Assembly (NCBI GenBank): GCA_031295385.1
Contig: JAUMOL010000007.1
Coordinates: 124,001-188,000 of the forward strand
Direction: 5' to 3'
DNA length: 64,000 bases
Source of the DNA: Collinsella sp.
GTDB taxonomy: Bacteria; Actinomycetota; Coriobacteriia; Coriobacteriales; Coriobacteriaceae
The stretch's first letter is position 1; each line of letters opens with the position of its first letter. Under the pieces are notes generated by a model, which ran no database searches, was not told the origin of the DNA, and worked only from the letters and a program-made list of their open reading frames with translations. The translations under genes and the position numbers were made by a program. Below, in pieces: positions 32,477 through 41,777 of this stretch.

Positions 32477-34693
32477 TTACTTGTCGGTGCCCAGCTTGTG
32501 CGGCTTGAGAGCGAGCGCATTGACGAGTGCGTCGGTGGCAGACTTGACGGCTGCCGGCTGCGGATCGTTGACGTGATCCTCGGGATGCACGGGCAGGTCC
32601 TTCTTGACGGCATCGTGGATCAAGTTGAGGTACTCAGTCACGCCAGTGGTCGATAGATGCGTGCCATCGCCATCGAACAGGTCGTTGCGGTTGGCACTGT
32701 ATCCGTACCAGTCGATAACGCGTACGTTCTTGTAGCGCGTAGCGGCGTTGGCGATGGCCTGGTTGGTAGAGCCAACCCACGGCTGCGGGCTGCGCGTGTT
32801 CACAAACACCACAATACGCTTATCTCCTGCATCGGCCATGATGGCGTCGATTTGGTCATCCGTTACCAAACCGTTGGTGCCCAGGGCAAAGACCACGATC
32901 TTGCCGGCAAGGTTCTGCTGGATATAGCCCTCAAATGTCGCGCGGCCCGCATCAAACTGGCGGCCCTTTTCGGCATCGATATGGCTGTGCGGGAACACGC
33001 CGTCAAAGGAATCAACGGCGCGCAGCGACACGGAGTCACCGATCATCAACAGGTCGTAGGAGCCATCGGGGAAGCCGTCGTTGTCCTTGTCGGTGTCGTC
33101 GGCCGCTTGCTGGTCGGTGGGCGCGGTGTTTTTGGCTTCTTTGTTCAGAACTTCGGCGCCCTCGCCGCTCAGTGCAGACGTCTCGGGCACAAAGATCAGG
33201 CCGCCCAGTGCAACGACCAACACGATAGCGCAGGCTGCGCAGACAGGGATGTGCGCGCGCACCCAGTTGGCGGGCGTGGTGGTGCCATCGCGGAATTCGG
33301 CGACGGTGCGCCCAAAGGTGCCCTTTCTAAACGGCGTCTCGATAAAGCGATATGAGCATTCGGCCACGGCGACCACCAACAGCACCTGCAAAATGTACTG
33401 CCACCACGGTGTATCGTTGATGTTGGCGACCGGGTTCATAAGCAACAGCAGCGGATAGTGCCACAGGTAGATGCTGTATGAGCGCTTGCCAACCCACACG
33501 AGCGGCTCGGCGGACAGCGCGCGGGCAACCATTCCCTGGGGCTGCACGCAGGCCGCGATGACCATGAGCGTGAGGATGGAGCATAACAGCGTGCCGCCGC
33601 GATACTGGAACGCGGTGTAGCCGTTGGTGAGTGCGACCATGGAGGCAAGGCCAACCAGACCCACGACGCCCAATACATCGATGGATGCGGGCGAGGACCA
33701 AAAGCGCACGAGGGCGCTCGGCTGTGCCGGGGCGGTCTCGGCTGATTCGTCGGCCTTCTCGCCAGGCTTGCCCTCGGCGTTCTTGCCGTGCTTGGCGGCG
33801 CCAGCCAGGCGATTGAGCCCCAAACGATGAACGAGACGCACCGGCGCCAGGTCGCGATCGGGGATAAAGGCCATCCAGGCACCCAGCAGCAGCGAGAACA
33901 CGCGGGTGTCGGTGCCGTAGTACACGCGGCTGGGGTCGGCGGCAGGGTTGTAAAGCACCATCATGGCGAGGGCAGATACCGCGGCAAGGCCCAGAACCAC
34001 GCGGCGCGTGTTGGGTTTGCTCACATGCATGGATACCATGGCAAACAGCAGTGGCGGCCAAATCAGGTAGAACTGTTCCTCGATGGCAAGCGACCAAAAG
34101 TGCGTGAGCGGCGAGGGGTCGCCCAGAGCATTGAAGTACGAGACGTTTTGGGCAATCTGCCACCAGTTGTTAAAGAACAGCAGCGACGGCAGGATGTCGG
34201 GGCGCATCTTGGTGAGCATCACGTGGTTAAAGATGGTGCACAGCGCGCAGGTCACCACCACGACGGTCACCACGGCGGGGACCAGGCGACGGATGCGGCG
34301 AATCCAGAAGCTCTTGAGGTCGATGCGTCCGGTCTTAGCGACTTCGTTGAGCAGCAGGCGCGTGATCAGATAGCCCGAAAGCACAAAGAAAATCGTGACA
34401 CCGAGCAGACCGCCCTGCGCCCACGTGAGGTTAAGGTGATAGAGCACCACCGCGACGACGGCAAGCGTGCGCAGGCCGTCAAGGGCAGGGATGTAGCGGG
34501 ACTTGGGGCGAGCAGGCGTCTGCTCCGCGGCGGGAGTGTTGGCGCGGCCCGCGTTGTTGGCAGAAGTGCGATGGGGGCTCGCGGTGCGTCGCGGCTCGTT
34601 GGCACGGCGTTCGCTCTTCACGCGTTCGTGCGGCGCCGGCTCGTTGCCCGTGCGGCGTCGACCGCGCGAGCCCGATTGCGAGAATTGTTCCAT
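32477..34693 (-). CDS. Acyltransferase-3/SGNH protein, OatA-like peptidoglycan or glycan O-acetyltransferase
   Basis: 738 residues. An Arg-rich, Pro-rich cytoplasmic N-terminus (about 1-68) leads into an acyltransferase-3 membrane domain (about 69-480) starting YIPALDGLRTLAVVAVVLYH, the family motif with its essential His. It includes FFVLSGYLI and FWSLAIEEQFYLIWP. An extracellular SGNH esterase-like domain (about 545-735) has LMIGDSVSLRAV with the Ser, GTNG, and DGTHLSTTG with the Asp-His. This OatA architecture transfers acetyl groups across the membrane to cell-wall glycans and often gives lysozyme resistance. A specific substrate is inferred only. Confidence 0.85.
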   Translation of the reverse strand: MEQFSQSGSRGRRRTGNEPAPHERVKSERRANEPRRTASPHRTSANNAGRANTPAAEQTPARPKSRYIPALDGLRTLAVVAVVLYHLNLTWAQGGLLGVTIFFVLSGYLITRLLLNEVAKTGRIDLKSFWIRRIRRLVPAVVTVVVVTCALCTIFNHVMLTKMRPDILPSLLFFNNWWQIAQNVSYFNALGDPSPLTHFWSLAIEEQFYLIWPPLLFAMVSMHVSKPNTRRVVLGLAAVSALAMMVLYNPAADPSRVYYGTDTRVFSLLLGAWMAFIPDRDLAPVRLVHRLGLNRLAGAAKHGKNAEGKPGEKADESAETAPAQPSALVRFWSSPASIDVLGVVGLVGLASMVALTNGYTAFQYRGGTLLCSILTLMVIAACVQPQGMVARALSAEPLVWVGKRSYSIYLWHYPLLLLMNPVANINDTPWWQYILQVLLVVAVAECSYRFIETPFRKGTFGRTVAEFRDGTTTPANWVRAHIPVCAACAIVLVVALGGLIFVPETSALSGEGAEVLNKEAKNTAPTDQQAADDTDKDNDGFPDGSYDLLMIGDSVSLRAVDSFDGVFPHSHIDAEKGRQFDAGRATFEGYIQQNLAGKIVVFALGTNGLVTDDQIDAIMADAGDKRIVVFVNTRSPQPWVGSTNQAIANAATRYKNVRVIDWYGYSANRNDLFDGDGTHLSTTGVTEYLNLIHDAVKKDLPVHPEDHVNDPQPAAVKSATDALVNALALKPHKLGTDK

Positions 34694-34880
34694 AAAACAT
34701 CATCCAATGACGAGAATAATCAGCACGCCTTCATTGTAGCTGCCTGCTCCTGTGAATGCTTGCTGCTGGCGCAAGCTCAAGCGCGCGTCCACATCAAAGT
34801 GAACTAAAGTTATAGGGGGTGCGAGAGTGCACGATCGACGACTGGCGGTGGGTATAAGGCCCGCAGATGAGGAGGTTTCC

Positions 34881-35843
34881 ATGGCAGATCGCGGCATCGT
34901 TGCGGTGTTCGGCAGCATGAACATGGACCTTTCGGTGGCGTGCGAGCGCATGCCGCGCGCGGGCGAGACCGTCGGCGGTAGCGGCTTTATCACCAACGCC
35001 GGCGGTAAGGGCGCCAACCAGGCCGTCGCCGCTGCGCGCATGGGTGCGCGCACGTGCATGATCGGCGCTGTTGGGTGCGATACCTTTGGCGATGCGCTTG
35101 TGGCAGGGCTCCAGGATGCTGGCGTGGGCGTTGAGTTCGTGGCGCTTCGCGATGACGTGGAGACCGGTACCGCGACCATCATTCGCTGCGAGGGCGACAA
35201 CCGCATCATACTGTCACCGGGCGCCAACCATGCGCTTGCGGGCGCGGACGTTGCCTGCGCGCTGAGGCGTCTGGTGGCCCATGAGCTCGACGGCGACGCC
35301 AGCGAGATTGCCCCGGCTGCCGGAAGCGTCTTTATCGCCCAGGGTGAATGTGACCTTGCAGCGACGGCCGAGGCGCTTGTTTGCGCTCATGGGCTGGGGT
35401 TCTATACGGTCTTTAATCCGGCGCCTGCCTGCGAGCTGCCTGCGGAGGTCTGGCCTGCGGTCGACCTGGTCTGTCCCAACGAGACCGAGTGCCAGGTTCT
35501 GACGGGCATTCTGCCCACGGATGATGTGAGTTGCGTCGCCGCGCTCAATGCGCTGCTCGACAAGGGCGCCGGCGCTGCGGTCATCACGTTGGGCGGTGCC
35601 GGCTCGGTTACGCTCGGCGATGGCGGTGAGCTGCTGCGCATGCCGGCACTTTCGAGTACGGTAGTCGATACCACGGCCGCCGGCGATACGTTTATCGGCG
35701 CGTTGGCGGCGGCTCGCCTAGAGGGCTTGCCGCTCTTTGAGTGCATGGCCGCGGGTGCTCGCGCCTCGGCAGTGACGGTGTCGCGCCTGGGCGCTCAGCA
35801 ATCGATTCCCACGCGCGCCGAAGTTGAACATTGGTTTAGTTAA
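34881..35843 (+). CDS. rbsK: Ribokinase (PfkB family)
   Basis: A 320-residue sugar kinase. The N-terminal GSMNMDLSV and sugar-binding NAGGKGANQAVAAARMG motifs and the C-terminal DTTAAGDTFIGAL, with the catalytic Asp and anion hole, are intact. Ribose is likely because a nucleoside hydrolase, which releases ribose, follows 30 nt downstream, making a nucleoside-salvage pair. ATG 34881 follows GGAGG at 34871; the earlier GTG 34827 lacks a site. Confidence 0.85.
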   Translation: MADRGIVAVFGSMNMDLSVACERMPRAGETVGGSGFITNAGGKGANQAVAAARMGARTCMIGAVGCDTFGDALVAGLQDAGVGVEFVALRDDVETGTATIIRCEGDNRIILSPGANHALAGADVACALRRLVAHELDGDASEIAPAAGSVFIAQGECDLAATAEALVCAHGLGFYTVFNPAPACELPAEVWPAVDLVCPNETECQVLTGILPTDDVSCVAALNALLDKGAGAAVITLGGAGSVTLGDGGELLRMPALSSTVVDTTAAGDTFIGALAAARLEGLPLFECMAAGARASAVTVSRLGAQQSIPTRAEVEHWFS

Positions 35844-35873
35844 ACGATAAAGACGGAGAAGCGGAGTAGAACA

Positions 35874-36848
35874 ATGGCAATCAAGAAGCTGATCCTTGAT
35901 CTGGATATGGGTGTGGACGATGCGATGGCGCTGGCCTATGCCATCGCGAGCCCCGAGGTGGAGCTCGTGGGCATCACCACGTGCTTTGGCAACGTGCGCG
36001 TCGAGCAATCGGCGCACAACTGCCTGGCGGTGCTCGATCTGCTGGGTCGCCCCGAGGTTCCGGTGTACCTGGGTGCCGACCGTCCTCTGCAGGCGACTGA
36101 GCCCTATACGCCGCCGGCGTCCACCGCGCTCATTCACGGCAAGAACGGCATCGGCGGCGCGAGCGTGCCCGCGTCGCCCTACGAGCCGGTGGGGGCGACC
36201 TCGGCCGACGGCAACGCTGCGGTCGATTATCTGATCGATGCCGCGCGCACCTATGGTCCCGATCTGGTCTACGTAGCGACTGGCCCGCTCTCCAACCTGG
36301 CGCTCGCCCTGGAGCGCGATGCGGCGGCGATGATGTCCATCGGCCGCGTGGTCGTAATGGGCGGCGCCCTTACCGTGCCCGGTAACGTGAGCGCGGGCGC
36401 CGAGGCCAATATGGCGAGCGACCCCGAGGCAGCCGACGCAGTGCTGCGCTCGGGCCGTAAGCTCACCATGGTGGGTCTGGACGTGACGCATCGCGTGGTG
36501 CTCACACGCCGCGACATTGCCGGCTGGACGGGCTCGGGCACCATGGCGGGCTGCGCATTTGCGAGCATGGTCGAGCACTACATTGGCTCGTACGAGATGA
36601 ACGCACCCTACCTGGGTGGTTGTGCGCTGCACGATCCGCTGGCCGTTGCCGTGGCGATCGACCCCACGCTCGTAGGTGCGCTCGGCTGCAACCTGCGTGT
36701 TGATCTGCTGGGCGAGTACCGCGGTCGCACCATCTGCGATGAGCGTCGCCTGTCCGATCCGGACAAGAGCGCGCTTGTGGCACTGACCGTGGATGCTCCG
36801 CGCTTCCTGTCCGAGTTCAAGACGCGTATGGCCCGTGTCCTTGGCTAA
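35874..36848 (+). CDS. Inosine/uridine-preferring nucleoside hydrolase
   Basis: A 324-residue enzyme that splits nucleosides into base and ribose. The Ca2+/ribose-binding Asp cluster is at the N-terminus (LILDLDMGVDDAMALAYAI; the usual DTDxGxDD reads DLDMGVDD). Other family motifs are GPLSNLALAL, MGGAL..PGNVS.GAEANMASDPEAAD, and the late Asp in CALHDPLAVAVAI. The purine/pyrimidine preference cannot be read. It probably forms an operon with rbsK. Confidence 0.87.
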   Translation: MAIKKLILDLDMGVDDAMALAYAIASPEVELVGITTCFGNVRVEQSAHNCLAVLDLLGRPEVPVYLGADRPLQATEPYTPPASTALIHGKNGIGGASVPASPYEPVGATSADGNAAVDYLIDAARTYGPDLVYVATGPLSNLALALERDAAAMMSIGRVVVMGGALTVPGNVSAGAEANMASDPEAADAVLRSGRKLTMVGLDVTHRVVLTRRDIAGWTGSGTMAGCAFASMVEHYIGSYEMNAPYLGGCALHDPLAVAVAIDPTLVGALGCNLRVDLLGEYRGRTICDERRLSDPDKSALVALTVDAPRFLSEFKTRMARVLG

Positions 36849-36859
36849 GTTGTCTTTTT

Positions 36860-36925
36860 GGGACGGGGCTTTTTGACTGGTATGATTGGTGCGACCAATC
36901 GAACCAGCTAAAAGAGCCCCGTCCC
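36860..36925. repeat. 66-nt interrupted hairpin upstream of luxS
   Basis: GGGACGGGGCTTTT (36860-36873) pairs with 36910-36925; inner stems CTGG/CCAG and GATTGGT/ACCAATC close the loop. It could be the terminator of the nucleoside hydrolase operon, a luxS leader or another palindromic repeat. No second copy was seen. Confidence 0.55.
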
Positions 36926-36950
36926 AATTTGACTATCGAGAGGATCTGCC

Positions 36951-37439
36951 ATGGAGCGCATCGCAAGTTTTTCCGTTGACCATCTGCTGCTTGAGCCCGG
37001 CGTGTATGTGAGCCGCATCGACCGCGATCCGGCGACCGGCGCCGCCGTCACCACCTTTGACCTGCGCCTGACCACGCCCAACAAGGAGCCGGTCATGAAC
37101 ACGGCCGAGTGCCACACCATTGAGCACCTGGGCGCGACGTTCCTTCGCAATCATGCCGAGTGGTCGAGCCGCATTGTCTACTTTGGCCCCATGGGCTGCC
37201 GCACGGGCTTTTACCTCGTCGTATTTGGCGAGATGACGAGCGAGGAGATCCTGCCGCTCGTGCGTGAGCTGTTCGAGTTTGTCGCCGACTTTGAGGGCGA
37301 TGTCCCCGGTGCCGCTCCCGAGGAATGCGGTAACTACCTGGACCAGAACCTCCCCATGGCCAACTGGCTTGCGCGCCGCTACCTCGACCGCGACCTGGCC
37401 GATATCGACGAGAAGCACCTGCACTATCAGCAGGCGTAA
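36951..37439 (+). CDS. luxS: S-ribosylhomocysteine lyase LuxS
   Basis: A 162-residue Fe2+/Zn2+ enzyme that cleaves S-ribosylhomocysteine to homocysteine and DPD, the AI-2 precursor. The metal ligands are His55 and His59 (HTIEH) and Cys126 (EECGNY); the catalytic Cys is in PMGCRTGFYL. Full length with the canonical start MERIASFSVDH. No pfs gene lies nearby. Confidence 0.95.
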   Translation: MERIASFSVDHLLLEPGVYVSRIDRDPATGAAVTTFDLRLTTPNKEPVMNTAECHTIEHLGATFLRNHAEWSSRIVYFGPMGCRTGFYLVVFGEMTSEEILPLVRELFEFVADFEGDVPGAAPEECGNYLDQNLPMANWLARRYLDRDLADIDEKHLHYQQA

Positions 37440-37468
37440 GGGCTTTATCGCCCAAAACGCGCGCATTG

Positions 37469-37499
37469 GGCGCCTTCGCTTATGCGGGGGTGCCTTTTT
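37469..37499 (+). terminator. Intrinsic terminator after luxS
   Basis: GGCGCCTTCGC (37469-37479) pairs, with G-U wobbles, with GCGGGGGTGCC (37484-37494) over a TTAT loop, followed by TTTTTG. Confidence 0.75.
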
Positions 37500-37520
37500 G
37501 CTGAGTGGTCGGGACGAGTG

Positions 37521-37584
37521 TTTAAAATCGCTTATGTTTGTTCTAGAATGTTCATACTGTCATATAAACGAACAGGAGCGAACA
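37521..37584 (+). promoter_or_regulatory. Promoter with symmetric TGTTC/GAACA operator for the DUF4867 gene
   Basis: TTTAAA (37521-37526) and TAGAAT (37544-37549) are 17 bp apart. TGTTC occurs at 37539 and 37549, and its complement GAACA at 37570 and 37580, so a direct pair 10 bp apart faces an inverted pair 10 bp apart. The boxes overlap the -10 region and the ribosome-binding site, as expected for a repressor acting by blocking both. The cognate regulator is unknown. Confidence 0.5.
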
Positions 37585-38228
37585 TGCATATCTACTCTGT
37601 CAACGATCCCGAGTTCAAGTCCTATGGCAACGTTTGGGATAACGTTCCGTCCGAGCTTACGTCGCCCGTGCTCGAGGCGCTCTCTGCCACGCCCATTCCC
37701 GAGGGCAGCAAGTACGTTGCAAGTGCGCCGGAGCTCGAGGACGTCAAGGATGCCGACAAGCTTGGCTTTCTCATGTTTGGTGGCCGTCCCTTCCAGCTCG
37801 GCTGGTGCAACGGCCACAATACACGACTCAACTGCCTGGAGTATCACCGCGCGAGCGAATTCAACCTGGGCGCTCGCGACTTTATCCTGCTCGTGGCGCA
37901 TCGCTGGGAGATCGAGGACGGCAAGCTCGACACCGCGTGCGTCAAGGCGTTCCGCGTGCCGGCGGGTACGGTCGTCGAAGTCTTCAACACCACGCTCCAC
38001 TACACGCCGTGCATGGTCGACGACGGTGGCTTCCAGGTGATGGTGGCGCTGCCCGCCGGCACCAACGGCCCGTGCCCCGAGGTCGCGGCCGACATGCCTG
38101 CGGCCGGCGACAGCTACTGCTACTGGAAGGCCGACAAGTGGGTCCTCTGCCATGCTGACAGCCCCAAGGCTGCCGAGGGCGGCTACGTAGGCCTCATCGG
38201 TAAAAACCTCGACATCACCGTGGACTAG
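37584..38228 (+). CDS. DUF4867 family (cupin-like) protein
   Basis: 214 residues, no signal or membrane segment. The pattern KSYGNVWDNV...EYHRASEFNLGARDFILLVAHRWEIEDGKLDTACVKAFRVPAGTVVEVF fits the DUF4867 family, which looks like a cupin related to sugar or ureidoglycolate enzymes. Candidate metal ligands are the His/Glu of EYHRASE and the later TTLHYTPC. ATG 37584 follows AGGAG. It is monocistronic with its own operator-like region. The reaction is not known. Confidence 0.65.
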   Translation: MHIYSVNDPEFKSYGNVWDNVPSELTSPVLEALSATPIPEGSKYVASAPELEDVKDADKLGFLMFGGRPFQLGWCNGHNTRLNCLEYHRASEFNLGARDFILLVAHRWEIEDGKLDTACVKAFRVPAGTVVEVFNTTLHYTPCMVDDGGFQVMVALPAGTNGPCPEVAADMPAAGDSYCYWKADKWVLCHADSPKAAEGGYVGLIGKNLDITVD

Positions 38229-38233
38229 CGCAT

Positions 38234-38284
38234 CGCCCCAAACCACCACAAAGGTGCCTGTCTCCTTTGCGGTGGTTTGGGGCG
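38234..38284 (+). terminator. 21-bp-stem hairpin, member of the CACAAAGG repeat family
   Basis: CGCCCCAAACCACCACAAAG... (38234-38254) pairs with 38264-38284 with one mismatch; the loop is TGCCTGTCT. A shorter relative, in which the loop is in reverse orientation, lies at 51851-51880. It follows the DUF4867 stop by 5 nt and probably ends that transcript. Confidence 0.65.
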
Positions 38285-38397
38285 GGCGGATATCGGGAAG
38301 TGCCAGACGGGGGAGGCTGCCGGGCGCCTTGCCGTCTGCGGATTTTGGGACATGTGGCCCGCTTTTTGAGCCTGCCTGTCGGTACACTAAAAGCGCT

Positions 38398-40281
38398 ATG
38401 GGTACCCGCGCACGACATATTGGCAACGCGGCCGCCCGATCCGCACCCGTGGCGGATCCCAGGGGCGGCAGGCTCTTCGCCATGCCGCGATTCCTTGTTG
38501 GCATAACACATCAGGTGTACCGCCACCGCGTCTTTGCTATCGCCGGTGTCATCACTGCGCTGTTCCTCATGCTTTTGGCAGTCTTGCCGGCACTGTTCGC
38601 CTTCGACTCCAAACTTTCTAACGCCGCGCCCGCCTATAGCGAGGTGTCCGAAGAGGTCGTGGATGCGCTCGTCCATTCGAGCTCTCTCCCGCTGCTTGTC
38701 GCCGCAATTGTATTTTCAATTTGGGGCGTATCGGTCTATCTGCGCTGTTTGGACTATGTGTTGCGCCGCCGCCTTGTTGCCACCGCCACCATCTGCGCCC
38801 TGTGGATGATCGAAGTCATTCTCAAGTACAAGTCGTTCACGCCGTTCTATGCTACCGTGCTGTGGTACCTGTACTACGTGCCCATGACGCTCATTCCGCT
38901 GCTCTACCAGTTGTGTGGTTTGCGCCTTGCGGGTCTGGAGCAACACCGCCTGGGTCGCCGCTACTGCGCTGCGCTGTGGATTGTGGCCATCCTGCTTATC
39001 GGATTTGTGCTCACCAACGATTTTCACCAGCAGGTCTTCCACTTTGACCGTACAAGCGACACCTGGAGCAACGATTACACGTACGGCTGGGGTTATTTCG
39101 CCGTCCTCGTGTGGACGGCCTTTAACTTCGTGGCCTTTTTTATCCTGGTGGGCCGGTCCTCGTCCTTTCGCATCCAGCGTTTCTCGGGTACGGCGGCGCT
39201 CGTGCTGCTGGGCGGCGCATTCTTTGCCATCTCGTATGCGTTGCGCGTGCCCTGGGCATGGAGGCTCAACTTCTCGCTCATCTATTGCGTCCTGTGCGTG
39301 GTGGCGATGGAAATCTGTCTCGATTGCGGTGTCATTCCGTCATATCACGACATCGCCGGCATCTTTGACACCTTGCCGCTTGACCTCAAAGTTCTAACGC
39401 GCGACCTGCAGGAAGTCTATGCCACGCCAGTGTCAAAGCCAATGCCGGTGGGCGTGCGCGAGGAGTTGCGGGTCCAGGAGCACGGCCGCGCCCATGCCTT
39501 TGCCGTGGCGTCCGATCCCGATGTAATGTACCGTGCCTTCCCACTGCTGGGCGGATCGGCCCTGCTTGCCCAAGACGTGTCGGAGCTCAACGAGCTTAAC
39601 CGTGAACTGGCACATCGTCGCATGGAGTTGCAGCGTCAAAACGAGCTGCTCGCCGCCGACTACGACCTTAAGACGCATTTGGCAGATCAAGAGGCCGAGA
39701 CCCTGCTGGTCCAAGACGTGGATCAAGCGCTTGCCCGCGCGCTCGAAGGGATGTACGACCTGCTGAGCTCGCTGCCGCCGTTGACCGACGAAGCGTCTTC
39801 GCACGAGCGCTACCGCATGCTGCAGCGCGCCAAGATGCTCGTCGCCTATTGCAAGCGCAAGGGGTCGCTCACGTTGGCACAGCACGGGGAGAGCGGTTTT
39901 GATCGCGACCGCATTCAGCTCATTGCCAACGAGCTCGCAAGCGACCTGCGCACCATCGATATCGATTGCGCCTCGATTATCGCCATACGGCGCCCGATGC
40001 ACGCCAGTACGGTAAGCGCCCTGTACGACTGCGTGTATGACTTTGCGTTTTTTGCCTACACCACCGACCATCCGGCGCTTATGTATCACTTGGGCGACCA
40101 TGACCGATGCAGTGTCGAGCTGCGCGCCACGCTTTTTTCCAACGATGATGCAGATCTTTCGCAGACGCCCGCTGCGCAAGAGCTCGAAAGCGCTCTGCAA
40201 AGGCGCAACGTGGCATACCGCCTTGAGGGCGAACCCGGCCAGTTGCGTATGATTGTGTTGATGCCGAGGGCGGGTGAGTGA
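38398..40281 (+). CDS. 7TM sensor protein with degenerate kinase-like C-terminus
   Basis: 627 residues. After a basic N-terminus come about eight hydrophobic helices (about 40-330), resembling the histidine-kinase N-terminal 7TM sensor domain. A linker, a coiled coil (ELNRELAHRRMELQRQNELLAADYDL, about 400-430) and an about 170-residue C-terminal domain follow. Where a kinase would have H-, N- and G-boxes I see none: the N-box-like place reads YDCVYDFAFFAYT without Asn, and no GxGL motif follows. It precedes a true kinase gene by 2 nt, so it may be a sensor partner for it. ATG 38398 has no ribosome-binding site but lies about 10 nt after a -10-like TACACT, so the mRNA may be leaderless. Confidence 0.6.
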   Translation: MGTRARHIGNAAARSAPVADPRGGRLFAMPRFLVGITHQVYRHRVFAIAGVITALFLMLLAVLPALFAFDSKLSNAAPAYSEVSEEVVDALVHSSSLPLLVAAIVFSIWGVSVYLRCLDYVLRRRLVATATICALWMIEVILKYKSFTPFYATVLWYLYYVPMTLIPLLYQLCGLRLAGLEQHRLGRRYCAALWIVAILLIGFVLTNDFHQQVFHFDRTSDTWSNDYTYGWGYFAVLVWTAFNFVAFFILVGRSSSFRIQRFSGTAALVLLGGAFFAISYALRVPWAWRLNFSLIYCVLCVVAMEICLDCGVIPSYHDIAGIFDTLPLDLKVLTRDLQEVYATPVSKPMPVGVREELRVQEHGRAHAFAVASDPDVMYRAFPLLGGSALLAQDVSELNELNRELAHRRMELQRQNELLAADYDLKTHLADQEAETLLVQDVDQALARALEGMYDLLSSLPPLTDEASSHERYRMLQRAKMLVAYCKRKGSLTLAQHGESGFDRDRIQLIANELASDLRTIDIDCASIIAIRRPMHASTVSALYDCVYDFAFFAYTTDHPALMYHLGDHDRCSVELRATLFSNDDADLSQTPAAQELESALQRRNVAYRLEGEPGQLRMIVLMPRAGE

Positions 40282-40283
40282 CG

Positions 40284-41777
40284 ATGCAGATTTCGCTCAT
40301 CCTTCCCCAAATCGTTGCGCTCGATGTTGTCTTTGCCCTGGCTGCGTGTCTGCAGACGATCCACGTCCCGCTCATTTCATCGCGCCGCTCGTCCTATAAC
40401 CGTAAGGTGATTTGCGCCTACGAGGCGAGCCTCGTGCTCCACCTGGTGGTTTCGGCGCTTATCCTGTTCGCGTCGTCTGGCTCGTATCTGGTGGCGCCGC
40501 TTGACGTTTGCGCCAGGGCAATGGGCGGAGCGCTGTGGCTCAATGCCGCAATCTTTGCCTATGGCGTGGTGCTTATGGTGCGCCATCGTCGCCCCGTCAT
40601 GCTGGTCGAGCTGCTGCTTGTTGTCGCCGTTACACCGCCGGTGGTTTTTGCCATGGGCTCGGCGTGGACCGTTGTCCTTATCGCAGAAGGAGCGTTCTTC
40701 CTGTTCCGTTCCATCGCGGCGCTCTTGATGGACGTCCGTAACCGCCAGGAGGATATCACCGCGTTCTCGACGATCGAGACCATCAACGTGATTCCCGTGG
40801 GCATCCTGTATCTGGACCCGAGGGGCCGTCCGCTGCTCATGAACCGCTGCATGCGCAGAAACCTGGTGGAACTCTCTATGCCCACCGACCTAGGCGATAT
40901 GAGCGGCACATGGAACGACCTGCGCAAACTCAGCATGCAAATGCCCGAAAGCAGCCAGAACCGTGTGCGGATTAATCTGGACCGCTTTGGTGAGGCGCGG
41001 GCGGTGGTCGAGGTTTCTCCCGCCGAGATTCGCTTGTTTGTGCACGATGACGTTATGGTTTCGGGCCGCCTCTTTGAGCGCATTATCGGCCTGGATGTAA
41101 CAGAGTATGCGCATGCTCATGATCGCCTGGCGCAAGCCAACCACCTGCTTGAGCTTGCGGGCCAAGAGCTCCAAGCCCAGATCGAAGAAGTCAAAAAAGT
41201 TGCTGACAATGCGGCCTATCTGCGTATGCGCGCTCGCGTGCACGACGTGATCGGGCAGCGCCTGTCCATTCTCCATCGTTATCTGGAGGAGGGGCGCCTG
41301 GATGACGAGTCACTCGAGCAGATCGACCCGCTGCTGCGCTCAATCGCTGCCGATCTGCGCAGTGGGGGCGACACCGAACCGACAGAGCAACTGGGCGATA
41401 TCGTCCATGCCTTTGGCCTGGTGAGCGTGCAGATCGATGTGGAGGGCGAGCTGCCTGAGGACGCGCGTGTCGCCGCAGCCTTTCTGCAGATTATCCGCGA
41501 AGCCTCGACCAATGCCACCAAGCATGCACAGGCCCATCGGGTCCATGTGCGCCTGTGGCGGGAGACGTCGGAAGGCAGCGCTGTTGCGCGGATGACCGTT
41601 TCTAACGACGGCGCGCCTGCACCCGTATCGTATCGCGAGGGAACGGGTATTCCAGGTATGAGGCATGTCGCACAGAATCTGGGTGGCAGCCTTGAGGTCC
41701 ATGCCGCCCCGCCCTTTACGCTTGCGGTGTCCATCCCGCTCAACGCCAGCGCCACAGCTCAAAGGAGAAACTCATGA
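40284..41777 (+). CDS. Sensor histidine kinase, partner of the preceding 7TM protein
   Basis: 497 residues. Six or so N-terminal membrane helices (about 5-155), a PAS-like region (about 165-265, NVIPVGILYLDPRGRPLLMN) and a coiled coil precede the H-box-like RARVHDVIGQRLSIL. The ATPase domain has the N-box IREASTNATKHA, a VSNDGAPAP segment and the G-box GTGIPGMRHVAQNLGG. It is a HisKA_3-like kinase of the NarX/DesK class. ATG 40284 was taken; GTG 40278 is an alternative. It overlaps the regulator gene by 4 nt. It probably signals together with the upstream 7TM protein. Confidence 0.8.
   Translation: MQISLILPQIVALDVVFALAACLQTIHVPLISSRRSSYNRKVICAYEASLVLHLVVSALILFASSGSYLVAPLDVCARAMGGALWLNAAIFAYGVVLMVRHRRPVMLVELLLVVAVTPPVVFAMGSAWTVVLIAEGAFFLFRSIAALLMDVRNRQEDITAFSTIETINVIPVGILYLDPRGRPLLMNRCMRRNLVELSMPTDLGDMSGTWNDLRKLSMQMPESSQNRVRINLDRFGEARAVVEVSPAEIRLFVHDDVMVSGRLFERIIGLDVTEYAHAHDRLAQANHLLELAGQELQAQIEEVKKVADNAAYLRMRARVHDVIGQRLSILHRYLEEGRLDDESLEQIDPLLRSIAADLRSGGDTEPTEQLGDIVHAFGLVSVQIDVEGELPEDARVAAAFLQIIREASTNATKHAQAHRVHVRLWRETSEGSAVARMTVSNDGAPAPVSYREGTGIPGMRHVAQNLGGSLEVHAAPPFTLAVSIPLNASATAQRRNS

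Noticed and set aside
38398..40281. Ordinary histidine kinase
   Set aside because: The sensor part looks like a kinase sensor, but no phospho-acceptor His box or ATP-binding boxes can be found.
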